Below are positions 1 to 7,659 of a stretch of 64,000 bases of DNA, one piece after another. The DNA comes from Bin94 sp965215535 (GTDB lineage: Bacteria > Gemmatimonadota > Gemmatimonadetes > Longimicrobiales > Gaopeijiaceae). Below the pieces are notes generated by a model. That model did not search any database. It saw only the letters and a list, made by a program, of their open reading frames with translations, and was not told the DNA's origin. The translations under genes and the position numbers were made by a program. The stretch is taken from the NCBI GenBank assembly GCA_965215535.1, contig OZ244063.1, positions 1,116,001-1,180,000 of the forward strand, given 5' to 3'. How positions within the stretch are numbered: position 1 is the first letter of the stretch; the number at the start of each line of letters is the position of its first letter.

Positions 1-804
1 GGCCGGGGTCAGGTGCTGTCCCTCGCGACCGAAATCGAGGGTGCGCTCGCTGCCGGTGGCCAGATCGAGTTCGTAGATGCGCGGCAGGCCGGATTTGTAC
101 GAAACATAGGCGATGCGCTGGCCATCGGGCGCCCAGGTGGGCGAGATGGCGATATCGTCGTCCCAGGTCATGCGCTGCAACCCCTCGCCATCGAAATCGA
201 CGACATAGATCTCCTTCGCCGTGTCGTTCCCGAAGGGCTGCATGGCAAAGGCGATCCGGGTGGCGGCGATTCCCGGCTCTCCGGTCACCCACTCCACCAC
301 AGTGTCGGCAATGCGGTGAACCGCCATGCGGAATCCGGGAGCGTCGGGGGGCGGAAGGGGAAATCGTTCGCGTTCAACGCTCGCGAAGACGATATCGTGC
401 AGCTCAAGCGCAAGGTGGCGGCTGCCGACTCCCTCCTCGATCTGGCCCGTCAGCACCCAGTCGGCCCCGTACTGGTCCCAGAGCGCATACTGCACCCCGG
501 TCTCGGCCAGCCCCTCGGGCAGTGAATCGATCACCACGAAGCGGTCGCTGTAGTCGAGGTCGCGCGCAATCGTCTCCTGGACGGTGACGGCCAGAGCGGG
601 GTTGACCCCGTCGGCGCGGAAGGGCAGAATGGCGATCGGCGGCAGATAGACATTCTCGTAGGTCAGCCCCAGTTCGACCCCCGGAACGGCGCTCTGGGCA
701 CCGAGTTCCATGGGAATCAGGGCGGGCGCGGCCAGGAGGGCAATCCGAATCCACCGGGCCTGCGGGGCGCTGCCCCCTCTCTGCGGTATCGTCGGCGGGT
801 TCAT
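1..804 (-). CDS. tolB: TolB, periplasmic beta-propeller of the Tol system (partial, C-terminus outside window)
   Basis: The first 268 residues are present; the 3' end runs off the window. A signal peptide (hydrophobic core about residues 19-33, ending near LGAQS) leads into the N-terminal TolB domain (YLPPIAILPF, RDLDYSDRFVVID). The first WD40-like propeller strands follow (ISPTWAPDGQRIAYVS). In the known family TolB is periplasmic and works with Pal and TolA in outer-membrane constriction. The ATG overlaps the stop of the upstream tonB/tolA gene by four bases (ATGA), so translation is probably coupled. pal would be expected just beyond the left edge but cannot be seen. Confidence 0.93.
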   Translation of the reverse strand, partial: MNPPTIPQRGGSAPQARWIRIALLAAPALIPMELGAQSAVPGVELGLTYENVYLPPIAILPFRADGVNPALAVTVQETIARDLDYSDRFVVIDSLPEGLAETGVQYALWDQYGADWVLTGQIEEGVGSRHLALELHDIVFASVERERFPLPPPDAPGFRMAVHRIADTVVEWVTGEPGIAATRIAFAMQPFGNDTAKEIYVVDFDGEGLQRMTWDDDIAISPTWAPDGQRIAYVSYKSGLPRIYELDLATGSERTLDFGREGQHLTPA

Positions 805-1664
805 GGCGCTCCCCCTTCGGGTTCGGCTTCGCCTGGCGCGCCGGGTGCCTGAAGGGGCAACAACCGGTCGGCAGGCGCCTCTGCCTCGCTGCTTCCGGTA
901 CCCGAGGGCCGCAGGAAGAAGCGAATCGGCATGACATCGTACGGATAGCCATCGGGAAGCTGGCCCAGGCGACCATCCAGGCAATTTTCGGCGGCGGTAA
1001 TGGCCTCGTTGTCGAAGAGAAAGCTCCCGGAGGCGACCCCCACATCCACGTCGGTCACGCTGCCATCGGTGTGGATCACGAAATCGATGGCTCCCGAGAG
1101 CCCGGCTGTGCGCAGCGAGGGGGGCAGACGGAAGCAGCGCGTCATCTGGCGCACGATATTCTCCCAGTAGGCGGGGTGGTCGCGGCGGACCCCCTGCGTG
1201 CGCACCACGATGTCTTCGCCCCCCTCTTCGTTCTCCTCCTCGGCGGGCGCGGCCGGGGGGACAGGATCGGGCGGGGTGGAATCCGGCGGCTCCGGCGGTG
1301 GCGTCTCGGCGATCTCTTCCTCGGGGGCGGGGGAATCTTCGGGATCGGCGGCCACCTCCTCGGGAACCGGGGTCGGCTCTTCGTCCTCTGCGACAGCTTC
1401 GACCGGCGTCTCGACGACCAGCTCCTCCTCGGGTGCGACGGGCATCTCCTCGGGGCGGTGGTCGGGCGCGGTCGCCGGAGGCGCCGAGACAATCTCCAGT
1501 TGCACCGTCTGGTAGATCACCGGCTCGGAATGGAGCCTCGGAAGCACCCCGAAGATCACCACCAGCAGCCCCAGGTGCAGCCCCAGCGAGAGCAGGAGCG
1601 CGCGCCGATCGAGGAAATCCCGCGGCGGAGCCATGGGGGGCCGCGAGGGGCGAGGGTCGGTCAC
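801..1664 (-). CDS. TonB/TolA-like energy transducer
   Basis: A 287-residue inner-membrane-anchored protein. One transmembrane segment (about residues 26-45) is followed by a long Pro/Glu/Val-rich periplasmic spacer (about 55-165). A compact C-terminal domain carries the TonB/TolA-type feature of a basic-hydrophobic pair of strands (about 200-260, containing IDFVIHTDGSVTDV). Its place between tolR and tolB says it does the TolA job, linking the TolQR motor to TolB/Pal. Sequence alone cannot separate a TolA from a TonB label. It overlaps tolR and tolB by four bases on each side. Confidence 0.85.
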   Translation of the reverse strand: MTDPRPSRPPMAPPRDFLDRRALLLSLGLHLGLLVVIFGVLPRLHSEPVIYQTVQLEIVSAPPATAPDHRPEEMPVAPEEELVVETPVEAVAEDEEPTPVPEEVAADPEDSPAPEEEIAETPPPEPPDSTPPDPVPPAAPAEEENEEGGEDIVVRTQGVRRDHPAYWENIVRQMTRCFRLPPSLRTAGLSGAIDFVIHTDGSVTDVDVGVASGSFLFDNEAITAAENCLDGRLGQLPDGYPYDVMPIRFFLRPSGTGSSEAEAPADRLLPLQAPGAPGEAEPEGGAP

Positions 1665-2095
1665 CGCTCCACCTCTCCCTCCATGATGAGCGACAGTCCC
1701 ACGCCTTCGTGCGCGGCCACGGCGCTGACAATGGTGGCCATCCAGCCCCAGATCGCGGCCGAATCGCCCTTGAGATAGACCATCTTCTGTTCCGGGTTCG
1801 CAGCGAGCATCTGCGAAAGGATCCCGCTCGCCTCGTCGGGGGTGCCGACCGGCGTGTCGCCCAGAAAGGTCGATCCGTCGCGCTGCAGAGTCACGACAAT
1901 CAGATCCTCGGTGACCTCGACCTGACCGACGCGCCCCTGCGGAAGATCAACCTCGACCCCGCCCTGCAAAACCGGAGCCGTGATGATGAAGATGACCAGG
2001 AGGGTGAAGGCGACATCGACCAGGCTGGTGACATTGATCTCGGCCTGGATCGGGAGGGGATTGCGCCTCCGGCCCGCAGCTCCGCCCCTGCTCAT
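1661..2095 (-). CDS. tolR: TolR/ExbD family proton-channel subunit
   Basis: A 144-residue single-pass inner-membrane protein. The membrane helix (INVTSLVDVAFTLLVIFIIT, about residues 20-39) carries the conserved Asp of the LVDV motif that serves proton transfer in this family. A periplasmic domain follows, ending in an ISxA-type region (IVSAVAAHEGVGLSLI). With TolQ it forms the proton-driven motor that energises the TolA-like partner. ATGA overlaps join it to tolQ upstream and the tonB/tolA gene downstream. Confidence 0.92.
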   Translation of the reverse strand: MSRGGAAGRRRNPLPIQAEINVTSLVDVAFTLLVIFIITAPVLQGGVEVDLPQGRVGQVEVTEDLIVVTLQRDGSTFLGDTPVGTPDEASGILSQMLAANPEQKMVYLKGDSAAIWGWMATIVSAVAAHEGVGLSLIMEGEVER

Positions 2096-2826
2096 ACGTG
2101 ACCGTCCCGCGCCAGGGTGCCGATGAATTCGCGGGTGAATCCTTCGAACTCGCCCTGGATCAGCGCCAGACGCGAGGCGAAGTGATTGTAGGCCAGCACG
2201 GAGGGAATCGCGACCGCCAACCCCGCCACCGTTGTGATCAGCGCTTCGGCCACCCCGGGCGCCACCGCCGCAATGTTGGTCGATCCGAACTGGGCGATTC
2301 CGATGAAGGTATTCATGACCCCGATCACCGTTCCCATCAGCCCGAGCAGGGGTGAGACCGACCCGATGACGGCAAGCCAGTTGAGCCCGCGCGCCAGATC
2401 GTCGATCTCCTCGGCCTCGACCTTGTCAATCACCATGCGAAGCGCCTCGAGCTGGGTCAGCGTGAGCCCCTGGGCCGGACCTTCGCCGGTGAGCGCGCCG
2501 GGTCGCAGATCGTCGAAGAAGCCGAATCCGCTGCGAAAGATCCGCGTGTAGGGCGAATCGGCAAGGCGACGCGCAGCCGCATGGGCATCGCCCAGATTCG
2601 TCACCGATTCGAGGTGTGCGCCGAAGGCGTCGCCCTCCTGCCGAACCGCGCGGAAGTGGCGGCTCTTGGCCACAATCACCCAGAGCGACAGCACCGAAAA
2701 GAGGAGGAGGACGACAAGCACGATGTGGGTGGGCGGGCTGGCCCCGACGATCATGTCGATCAGGCTGCGGGGCGCGCCGGCCGTCTGCGACAGGGAGGAA
2801 GCCAGCGGAAGGAGCGTCGCATTCAT
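2092..2826 (-). CDS. tolQ: TolQ/ExbB/MotA family proton channel
   Basis: A 244-residue protein with an N-terminal membrane segment (IVLVVLLLFSVLSLWVIVA, about residues 33-51). A cytoplasmic stretch follows, then two further membrane helices (about 135-220) with the family signature GLMGTVIGVMNTF. This is the channel subunit of the Tol motor. The start at 2826 was chosen because it overlaps the preceding epimerase stop as ATGA. An in-frame start at 2931 would only add an unrelated Arg-rich tail read through the upstream gene. Confidence 0.92.
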   Translation of the reverse strand: MNATLLPLASSLSQTAGAPRSLIDMIVGASPPTHIVLVVLLLFSVLSLWVIVAKSRHFRAVRQEGDAFGAHLESVTNLGDAHAAARRLADSPYTRIFRSGFGFFDDLRPGALTGEGPAQGLTLTQLEALRMVIDKVEAEEIDDLARGLNWLAVIGSVSPLLGLMGTVIGVMNTFIGIAQFGSTNIAAVAPGVAEALITTVAGLAVAIPSVLAYNHFASRLALIQGEFEGFTREFIGTLARDGHV

Positions 2827-3848
2827 GCGGAGACCTCGGCGGCGCGGCGGCCGGAGCGGTGAAGCGCGGCGATGTGAGCAAAGGTGGCGGCAAGTCCTTC
2901 GCGCAGGGTGAGTTGCGGAGCCCAGCCCCACTCTCGTCGGATCCGGCCTGGATCGAGAACGTTGCGTTGCACCTCGCCCGGCCGCGCGGCCAGATGACGC
3001 CGTCCGGTCTTTCTGCCGGCCACCTCCTCCATGAGATCGGCCAGCGCGGTCACCGAGGTGCCGTGTCCGGTTCCCACATTGCAGGCGTGCGCGTCGATGC
3101 CGGCTCCCCCAGGAATGGGGGCCTCGGCCGCAAGCAGATTGGCGCGGGCGGCATCCTCGACGTAAAGGTAGTCGCGAAGCTGGCCGCCATCGCCATGAAT
3201 CATGAGCGGTTTTCCCTGTAGAAGGCGCCGGGCGAAGATCGCCACAACGCCGGCTTCGCCCCCGGGGTCCTGGCGCGGTCCGTAGATGTTTCCGTAGCGG
3301 AGCGCAATGCAGTCGAGGCCGTGAATCCGGCGATAGACGTCGAGATAGAGCTCGCTGGCCAGCTTGGAGACGCCGTAGGGAGAGAGCGGACGCTTGGGCG
3401 CATCTTCGGGGGTGGAGGAATGGGCGCTCTCGCCATAGACGACCCCCCCGCTCGAGACGAAGACGACCCGATCGGTGCCGCCGAGACGCGCGCCCTCGAG
3501 CACGTGCAGAAGCCCGAGGAGATTGGTGCGGGCATCGGCGGCGGGATCGGCCACCGAGACGCGCACATCAATCTGGGCCGCGTGATGATTGACGATCTCG
3601 AAGCAGCCTTCGCGAATGAAGTCGCGGGTGGCAGGGTCGGCCACGTCCATGCGGATGAAGTCGGCGGCAGCGGGCACATTCTCGCGACGCCCCCGGGAGA
3701 GGTCATCCAGAACCGCGACACGATCGCCCCGGGCGAGGTGCGCTTCGGCGACATGGCTGCCCACGAATCCGGCGCCCCCGGTGACCAGCACCCTGCGCGC
3801 TCTGCGCCCTCCGGCCGGAATCGGGTCCGCCCTGATCGCTGTGGCCAT
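2823..3848 (-). CDS. NAD-dependent nucleotide-sugar epimerase/dehydratase (GalE-like extended SDR)
   Basis: A 341-residue extended short-chain dehydrogenase. The Rossmann motif TGGAGFVG (residues 23-30) binds NAD and the catalytic Y158xxxK162 is present with upstream SS (132-133). The remainder matches UDP-glucose 4-epimerase-like enzymes (VEDAARANLLAAE, NVGTG). The exact substrate is not readable. The start has a GGGAG ribosome site six bases upstream. It is the first gene of the chain leading into tolQ, joined by ATGA, an unusual position for a sugar epimerase. A candidate promoter lies at 3960-3987. Confidence 0.85.
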   Translation of the reverse strand: MATAIRADPIPAGGRRARRVLVTGGAGFVGSHVAEAHLARGDRVAVLDDLSRGRRENVPAAADFIRMDVADPATRDFIREGCFEIVNHHAAQIDVRVSVADPAADARTNLLGLLHVLEGARLGGTDRVVFVSSGGVVYGESAHSSTPEDAPKRPLSPYGVSKLASELYLDVYRRIHGLDCIALRYGNIYGPRQDPGGEAGVVAIFARRLLQGKPLMIHGDGGQLRDYLYVEDAARANLLAAEAPIPGGAGIDAHACNVGTGHGTSVTALADLMEEVAGRKTGRRHLAARPGEVQRNVLDPGRIRREWGWAPQLTLREGLAATFAHIAALHRSGRRAAEVSA

Positions 3849-3959
3849 TGCCGCTCCCGCCCGCCTTGCACGGGCCTCTGTCCGCCACCTGCGTCAGGCC
3901 CACTCTTGAGCGCTGGCGCAAATCCCGTTCGCACGGGCATCGCTGTGACGGGTGTCCTT

Positions 3960-3987
3960 ATGGTAACACATGATACGGCATTGTCCG
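3960..3987 (-). promoter_or_regulatory. Weak candidate promoter for the epimerase-tol operon
   Basis: Minus-strand hexamers CGGACA (3982-3987) and TACCAT (3960-3965) are separated by 16 bases. Each matches the sigma-70 consensus at four of six positions. The start codon is about 105 bases downstream. Only a weak match. Confidence 0.28.
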
Positions 3988-4011
3988 CAGGGCAGGGCGA
4001 GGATCGGAGAG

Positions 4012-4040
4012 TTGGCGGGTATCCGACTCCGCTCTATCTT
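4012..4040 (+). promoter_or_regulatory. Candidate promoter for the 4082-6130 unknown genes
   Basis: TTGGCG (4012-4017) and TATCTT (4035-4040) are spaced 17 bases. Transcription would start near 4047. This leaves room for the ribosome site GGAGTGAAGAGG upstream of the ATG at 4082 but almost none before the ATG at 4055, so it supports the later start. Confidence 0.42.
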
Positions 4041-4081
4041 CTTCGCGGTTCAATATGGGCTGGGGAGTGAAGAGGCATGCG

Positions 4082-5245
4082 ATGATTGTCGAGGATCGAA
4101 GCCAGTTGGCCGCGTTTCTGGAAAGCCGGCTGATCGGCTCCGGCCCGGCGGAGGGGCGCGACCGGTCTGCGGCAAGGAGCGAGGCGACCCCGATCAAGAG
4201 CTACCTGGTCGAGGCCCGGGGGCGCTACGGGGGCAGCGGTGGAGATCCCCGGCGGCTGCTCGGCAGGGTCCTCTCGGAACGGCGGCTGCAAAGGCAGTTT
4301 GCGGGCGAGGCCTACGAAAGCCAGCTGCCGGATCTGCTCACGATTCGGGGGCCCATGCGCGGACAGGAAGCGGAATCGTTCCATGTCGATTGTCGCGACG
4401 AACGGCTTTGGGTCATTCACACGGCCGCTCGCAGCCACACCGCCGACTGGGTGGTCGGACGCATGGCGCGCGTGGGAAGCGGCGTCACCCGCATCACCTT
4501 TCCCGAGCAGCTTCTGGAGATGGCGATCGGTCTCGGAGAGCTCCGGAGCGCGGCGCTGGCGCACGACCGGCGGCCCTTTGCCGAAGACCCGGAGCAGGAA
4601 GAGGGACGCGGATTCATGTCGATGCAGATCTGGGGCGACCGCTCATCGCATGCCCTGAGCGCGCTGCGCGCAGAGCGGCGGCTGGAGGAGTGCATCTCGC
4701 TCTCGCGCGTTCAGATCCGCTACCAGCCCGATCCGGCCGACCCGGAGGCCTTTATCCTCGACGACATCGACCGCGAAGGGCGCCTGGAGGCGCGCGGAAG
4801 CTCGGTGGCGGCGCACTTTCACCTGGTGGAGACGCTGCGGCGGGCCTGCCGGATGCAGATCGATGCGATCGAAGCTCGGCACGCCATGCGGGCCAGGCGG
4901 ATGGCGGGACGAATCCCGGGCGAATTGCTGACAGTGCAAATGGCGCGTCCTATCGACGATCCCGGTCGCCTCTGCAAAACTCTCCTCTCGGGGTCGGCGC
5001 CCTTTCGCCTCTGGGTGGCGTCGATCTCCGAATTTTCTTCGGTCGCGCAGGTGCGGGCACTCGATCTCGATACCACCGGCGTCCTCGACCTCGGAATCGG
5101 GCGGGATTTCATTCGCATCGGTCTTCCGCAAGCGACCAGCGGGGGTGTGGTTCTGCGCTTCTATGCGAATGTACAGCGCCACCTCGATGCGCAGGCGCGT
5201 CTGCTCGACGCGGAGGGACGCGATGTCATCGACATTCACCGCTAG
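4082..5245 (+). CDS. Protein of unknown function, first of a three-gene module
   Basis: A 387-residue protein that I do not recognise. No signal peptide, membrane helix or cofactor motif is visible, so it is probably cytosolic. Two better-structured parts stand out: about residues 95-150 (ERLWVIHTAARSHTADWVVG, then TRITFPEQLLEMAI) and about 180-380 (MSMQIWGDR to the end), the latter containing an alpha-helical Arg-rich stretch near 260-285. I chose 4082 over the in-frame ATG at 4055 because GGAGTGAAGAGG lies just before it. Its last 23 bases overlap the next gene, and the three genes look co-transcribed from the promoter near 4012. Third-position GC bias is consistent with true coding. Confidence 0.72.
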   Translation: MIVEDRSQLAAFLESRLIGSGPAEGRDRSAARSEATPIKSYLVEARGRYGGSGGDPRRLLGRVLSERRLQRQFAGEAYESQLPDLLTIRGPMRGQEAESFHVDCRDERLWVIHTAARSHTADWVVGRMARVGSGVTRITFPEQLLEMAIGLGELRSAALAHDRRPFAEDPEQEEGRGFMSMQIWGDRSSHALSALRAERRLEECISLSRVQIRYQPDPADPEAFILDDIDREGRLEARGSSVAAHFHLVETLRRACRMQIDAIEARHAMRARRMAGRIPGELLTVQMARPIDDPGRLCKTLLSGSAPFRLWVASISEFSSVAQVRALDLDTTGVLDLGIGRDFIRIGLPQATSGGVVLRFYANVQRHLDAQARLLDAEGRDVIDIHR

Positions 5246-5639
5246 AGTCCTCAACCTGCTGATCGGATTGTGCCGGGGCGCACCGGGACTGCCGAATCCC
5301 CTGCGCGCGCTCGGCTACCGCGATCTCTGGCTCGCAGATGGCCTTCCGGAGTGCGGCGACGACCGCCTGTATGCGCTTCCGGCACTCGCTTCGGCAAAGA
5401 TGCGACACACCCTCTTCGTAGAGATCGCCGACGGTCCCCGCCTCAACGCCGCCCGCTTCAGCGGCTACGAACGCATGACCACAGCCGATCTGATCGCCCA
5501 AACCCCGCTGGCGCGCGACCAGACCCGAAGCTGGGGTGTGGCGGTGGCAGGCCGCGCAGAACACCGCGATACGCTGTGCGCGTCCATGGCCGGGATCGGG
5601 TGTCGGCCCACACTCCTCCTCTGCACGCCGCAGGTGTGA
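5223..5639 (+). CDS. Protein of unknown function, second of the module (possibly the N-terminal part of a split gene)
   Basis: A 138-residue product of unknown function starting at an ATG with a strong ribosome site (GGAGG, about six bases upstream). It overlaps the preceding gene by 23 bases. It is rich in short hydrophobic strands (RLYALPALASAKMRHTLFVEIAD; TLLLCTPQ at the end). Its stop TGA at 5637-5639 overlaps a GTG that opens the next frame. The protein text reads naturally across this junction, so either two coupled genes or one gene with a frameshift is possible. No motif identifies a function. Confidence 0.6.
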   Translation: MSSTFTARVLNLLIGLCRGAPGLPNPLRALGYRDLWLADGLPECGDDRLYALPALASAKMRHTLFVEIADGPRLNAARFSGYERMTTADLIAQTPLARDQTRSWGVAVAGRAEHRDTLCASMAGIGCRPTLLLCTPQV

Positions 5640-6130
5640 CGATCGCGGGAGATCCCTTTCCGCAGGGAGCGCTGACCAGGATCTTTCGACCGGGTCTCCG
5701 GGTGGACTGGGAGGCGGCTTCGCGCTGCTGGATCGCCTTTGCGCACGACTCGCCGGCGGCCTTCGTGATCGAAGCCGTGCTCCCCGAGATCGTCGGTCGA
5801 TTTCTGCACGGCGCCATGCGAATCGAAATCCTGCGGCTGGCGCAGGGTCATGTGCTCTGGCAACTCGCCACCGCACGGGGAAGGCGAAGGCTGGAGGCGC
5901 GGATCCGCGAGGTGCTCGCCGAGGCCGCCGCCCGCGAGATGCGGCCCTGGTTCAGGGTCAGAGGCGATGAGGTCGAAGCTGTGGGTGGAACCGATTCCGG
6001 GAAGGCGCTGCCGCTGAATCCGCGCAGTCTGTGGCGGCTTGCCAAATCGCAGACGCGGCTGCTGCAACGGCTGCGCCGGGAGGAAGAGGAAGAAGAGGCT
6101 CCGCACCTCTTTATGGGGATGGGGTTGTGA
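5636..6130 (+). CDS. Protein of unknown function, third of the module (possibly the C-terminal part of a split gene)
   Basis: A 164-residue frame beginning at GTG 5636, overlapping the previous stop as GTGA. It starts TIAGDPFPQGALTRIF, continues with an amphipathic helical region (about residues 75-110), and ends in an Arg-rich segment followed by an acidic run of six Glu residues. No good ribosome site precedes the GTG. Expression would therefore need coupling to the upstream gene, or the two frames are really one protein broken by a one-base change. Function unknown. Confidence 0.58.
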   Translation: MTIAGDPFPQGALTRIFRPGLRVDWEAASRCWIAFAHDSPAAFVIEAVLPEIVGRFLHGAMRIEILRLAQGHVLWQLATARGRRRLEARIREVLAEAAAREMRPWFRVRGDEVEAVGGTDSGKALPLNPRSLWRLAKSQTRLLQRLRREEEEEEAPHLFMGMGL

Positions 6131-6299
6131 GGCCAGGTCGTGGAGCCCCTTCCAGGTGCTGCAAGCGGTTTGGGGCCTGGTGTTGTCATGACAGGGCGTT
6201 CCCTACAGAGGACAACCCTGCCAATAAACGTGAAATCTCCCAGTTTCGCCATCTGTGCAGGGACAATCACGCCTCAACACTCGGGGATCGTCTCCCCCC

Positions 6300-6998
6300 C
6301 TACCCCGGCCTCCACTCCCGAAGGTAGTCGGGCTCCCAGGTGGCGGGGTCCGCCTCGCTCCAGGTGCAGGCGCGGATCACCGCATGGGCATCGGGAACGC
6401 CCTGCGGCAGTGGCGCGACCGCATAGCCGGCGGCGTGCAGCAAGCGGGTGTGCGCAATCGCTCCGCTGCCCGCGAAGATCGTGCTTTGGCGCGGCCGCCC
6501 GCTCAGCACATCCACAACCGTGGCCGCGCAGGGAGCGACCACTTCGGTCACCGACCCGGCCACGATCCGGTAGCAGGCGGCATAGACGCGGCCGCGGCGC
6601 GCATCGAAGAGAACGTAGCGGTCGCGGGACGGAATCGAATCGGCGGTGGGGCGACCCTGGCCTGCGGGGCTCGCCAGCGCGGCCGCGCGGAGCGAGGATA
6701 CGGGAAAGAGGGGAAGACGAAGGGTGGCAGCAAGCGCCTTGGCGGTGGCGGCGGCGATGCGCACCCCGGTAAAGGAGCCCGGTCCGGCGCCGACCGCGAT
6801 GCCCGCCAACCGGGCGACCGGGGTCCGGTGCCGCTCCAGGAGCGCCCCGATTGCGGGAATCAGCGCGGCCGCGTGGCCACGCGTCTCCTTCAGCCGGGAT
6901 TGCGCCACGATCTTTCCCCCGGTGGCCAGCGCTACGGAACCGATGTCGCCCGAGCTTTCGATTGCAAGGATCGCCCCCTGCGGGACCCCGGCGTTCAC
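6300..6998 (-). CDS. tsaB: TsaB (YeaZ), subunit of the tRNA t6A37 threonylcarbamoyl-transfer complex
   Basis: An ASKHA-fold protein of about 232 residues. The N-terminus ILAIESSGDIGSVAL and the motif GAGPGSFTGVRIAAATAKALA are diagnostic of TsaB. It partners TsaD and TsaE in making the t6A base at position 37 of ANN-decoding tRNAs. I place the start at GTG 6998, which leaves a six-residue lead before ILAIESS. A start at 7091 would add about 30 Arg-rich residues not seen in the family. No clear ribosome site marks either. It lies downstream of tsaE on the same strand, ending convergently with the unknown plus-strand module. Confidence 0.88.
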   Translation of the reverse strand: MNAGVPQGAILAIESSGDIGSVALATGGKIVAQSRLKETRGHAAALIPAIGALLERHRTPVARLAGIAVGAGPGSFTGVRIAAATAKALAATLRLPLFPVSSLRAAALASPAGQGRPTADSIPSRDRYVLFDARRGRVYAACYRIVAGSVTEVVAPCAATVVDVLSGRPRQSTIFAGSGAIAHTRLLHAAGYAVAPLPQGVPDAHAVIRACTWSEADPATWEPDYLREWRPG

Positions 6999-7122
6999 GG
7001 CGCGGCCAACAGTCCGCAGCCCATGCCCGCGCGGCCTGCGCGCGACCCAACGCCCGCCCCATCCCGCTGCCCTCTCCGTCGCCCGGCGCAAACCCGGCGC
7101 TGCACCGCTCCCACCTCACGCC

Positions 7123-7659
7123 TCAACACGGGTTACGGGTAGCCAGGGGAAAAGGGGGAAGGGGTGCGGGGCACCCTCTCTGCTCGACCGCAATCAGGCG
7201 CAGGTCGCTCTGGAGCGGATCCGGGCAGAGCGCAACCTCCCAGCGATCCTCCGGCAGATCGCCGGCTGCGCGCTCCGGCCATTCCACCAGGACAATGGCC
7301 CCGTCGTCGGCGATGATCTCTTCCCAGGCGAGCGCCGCCAGCTCCTCTGCGGTCTCGATGCGGTAGAGATCGGCGTGCACCAGGGTCGCGGCGCCCACCT
7401 CACCCCCGGCCGCCGATCGCTGCGGAAGCGGATAGCGGAAGATCAGGTTGAAGGTGGGCGAGGGCATCGCTTCGCAGACCCCGGCGCCCTCTCCGATCGC
7501 TCTGGCCAGGACCGACTTGCCCGCGCCGATCGGTCCCCGCATCCCGATGAAGACCGCCGTCCGCAGCTCGCGTCCAATCCTGCATCCCCACCTCCTCAGC
7601 TCGGCCTCGGTCAGCTTCATGCCGCCTGCCCCGTCCTCTGCCCCGTTCCCCGGGGTCAT
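7123..7659 (-). CDS. tsaE: TsaE (YjeE), ATPase of the tRNA t6A pathway
   Basis: A 178-residue protein with Walker A GPIGAGKS, the family motif HADLYRIETAEE and LVEWPER. These are the marks of TsaE, the P-loop ATPase that stimulates TsaB-TsaD. The ATG at 7659 overlaps the uvrB stop as ATGA. A second in-frame ATG at 7620 would remove 13 poorly conserved residues and is an alternative start. The last 20 residues are Pro-rich and not typical of the family. Together with tsaB downstream it forms a t6A pair behind rel and uvrB. Confidence 0.9.
   Translation of the reverse strand: MTPGNGAEDGAGGMKLTEAELRRWGCRIGRELRTAVFIGMRGPIGAGKSVLARAIGEGAGVCEAMPSPTFNLIFRYPLPQRSAAGGEVGAATLVHADLYRIETAEELAALAWEEIIADDGAIVLVEWPERAAGDLPEDRWEVALCPDPLQSDLRLIAVEQRGCPAPLPPFPLATRNPC

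Noticed and set aside
5270..5635. Reading the third unknown gene from an ATG at 5270
   Set aside because: The first 120 codons are an Arg-rich shadow of the 5223-5639 frame; protein-like text begins only at the GTG 5636.
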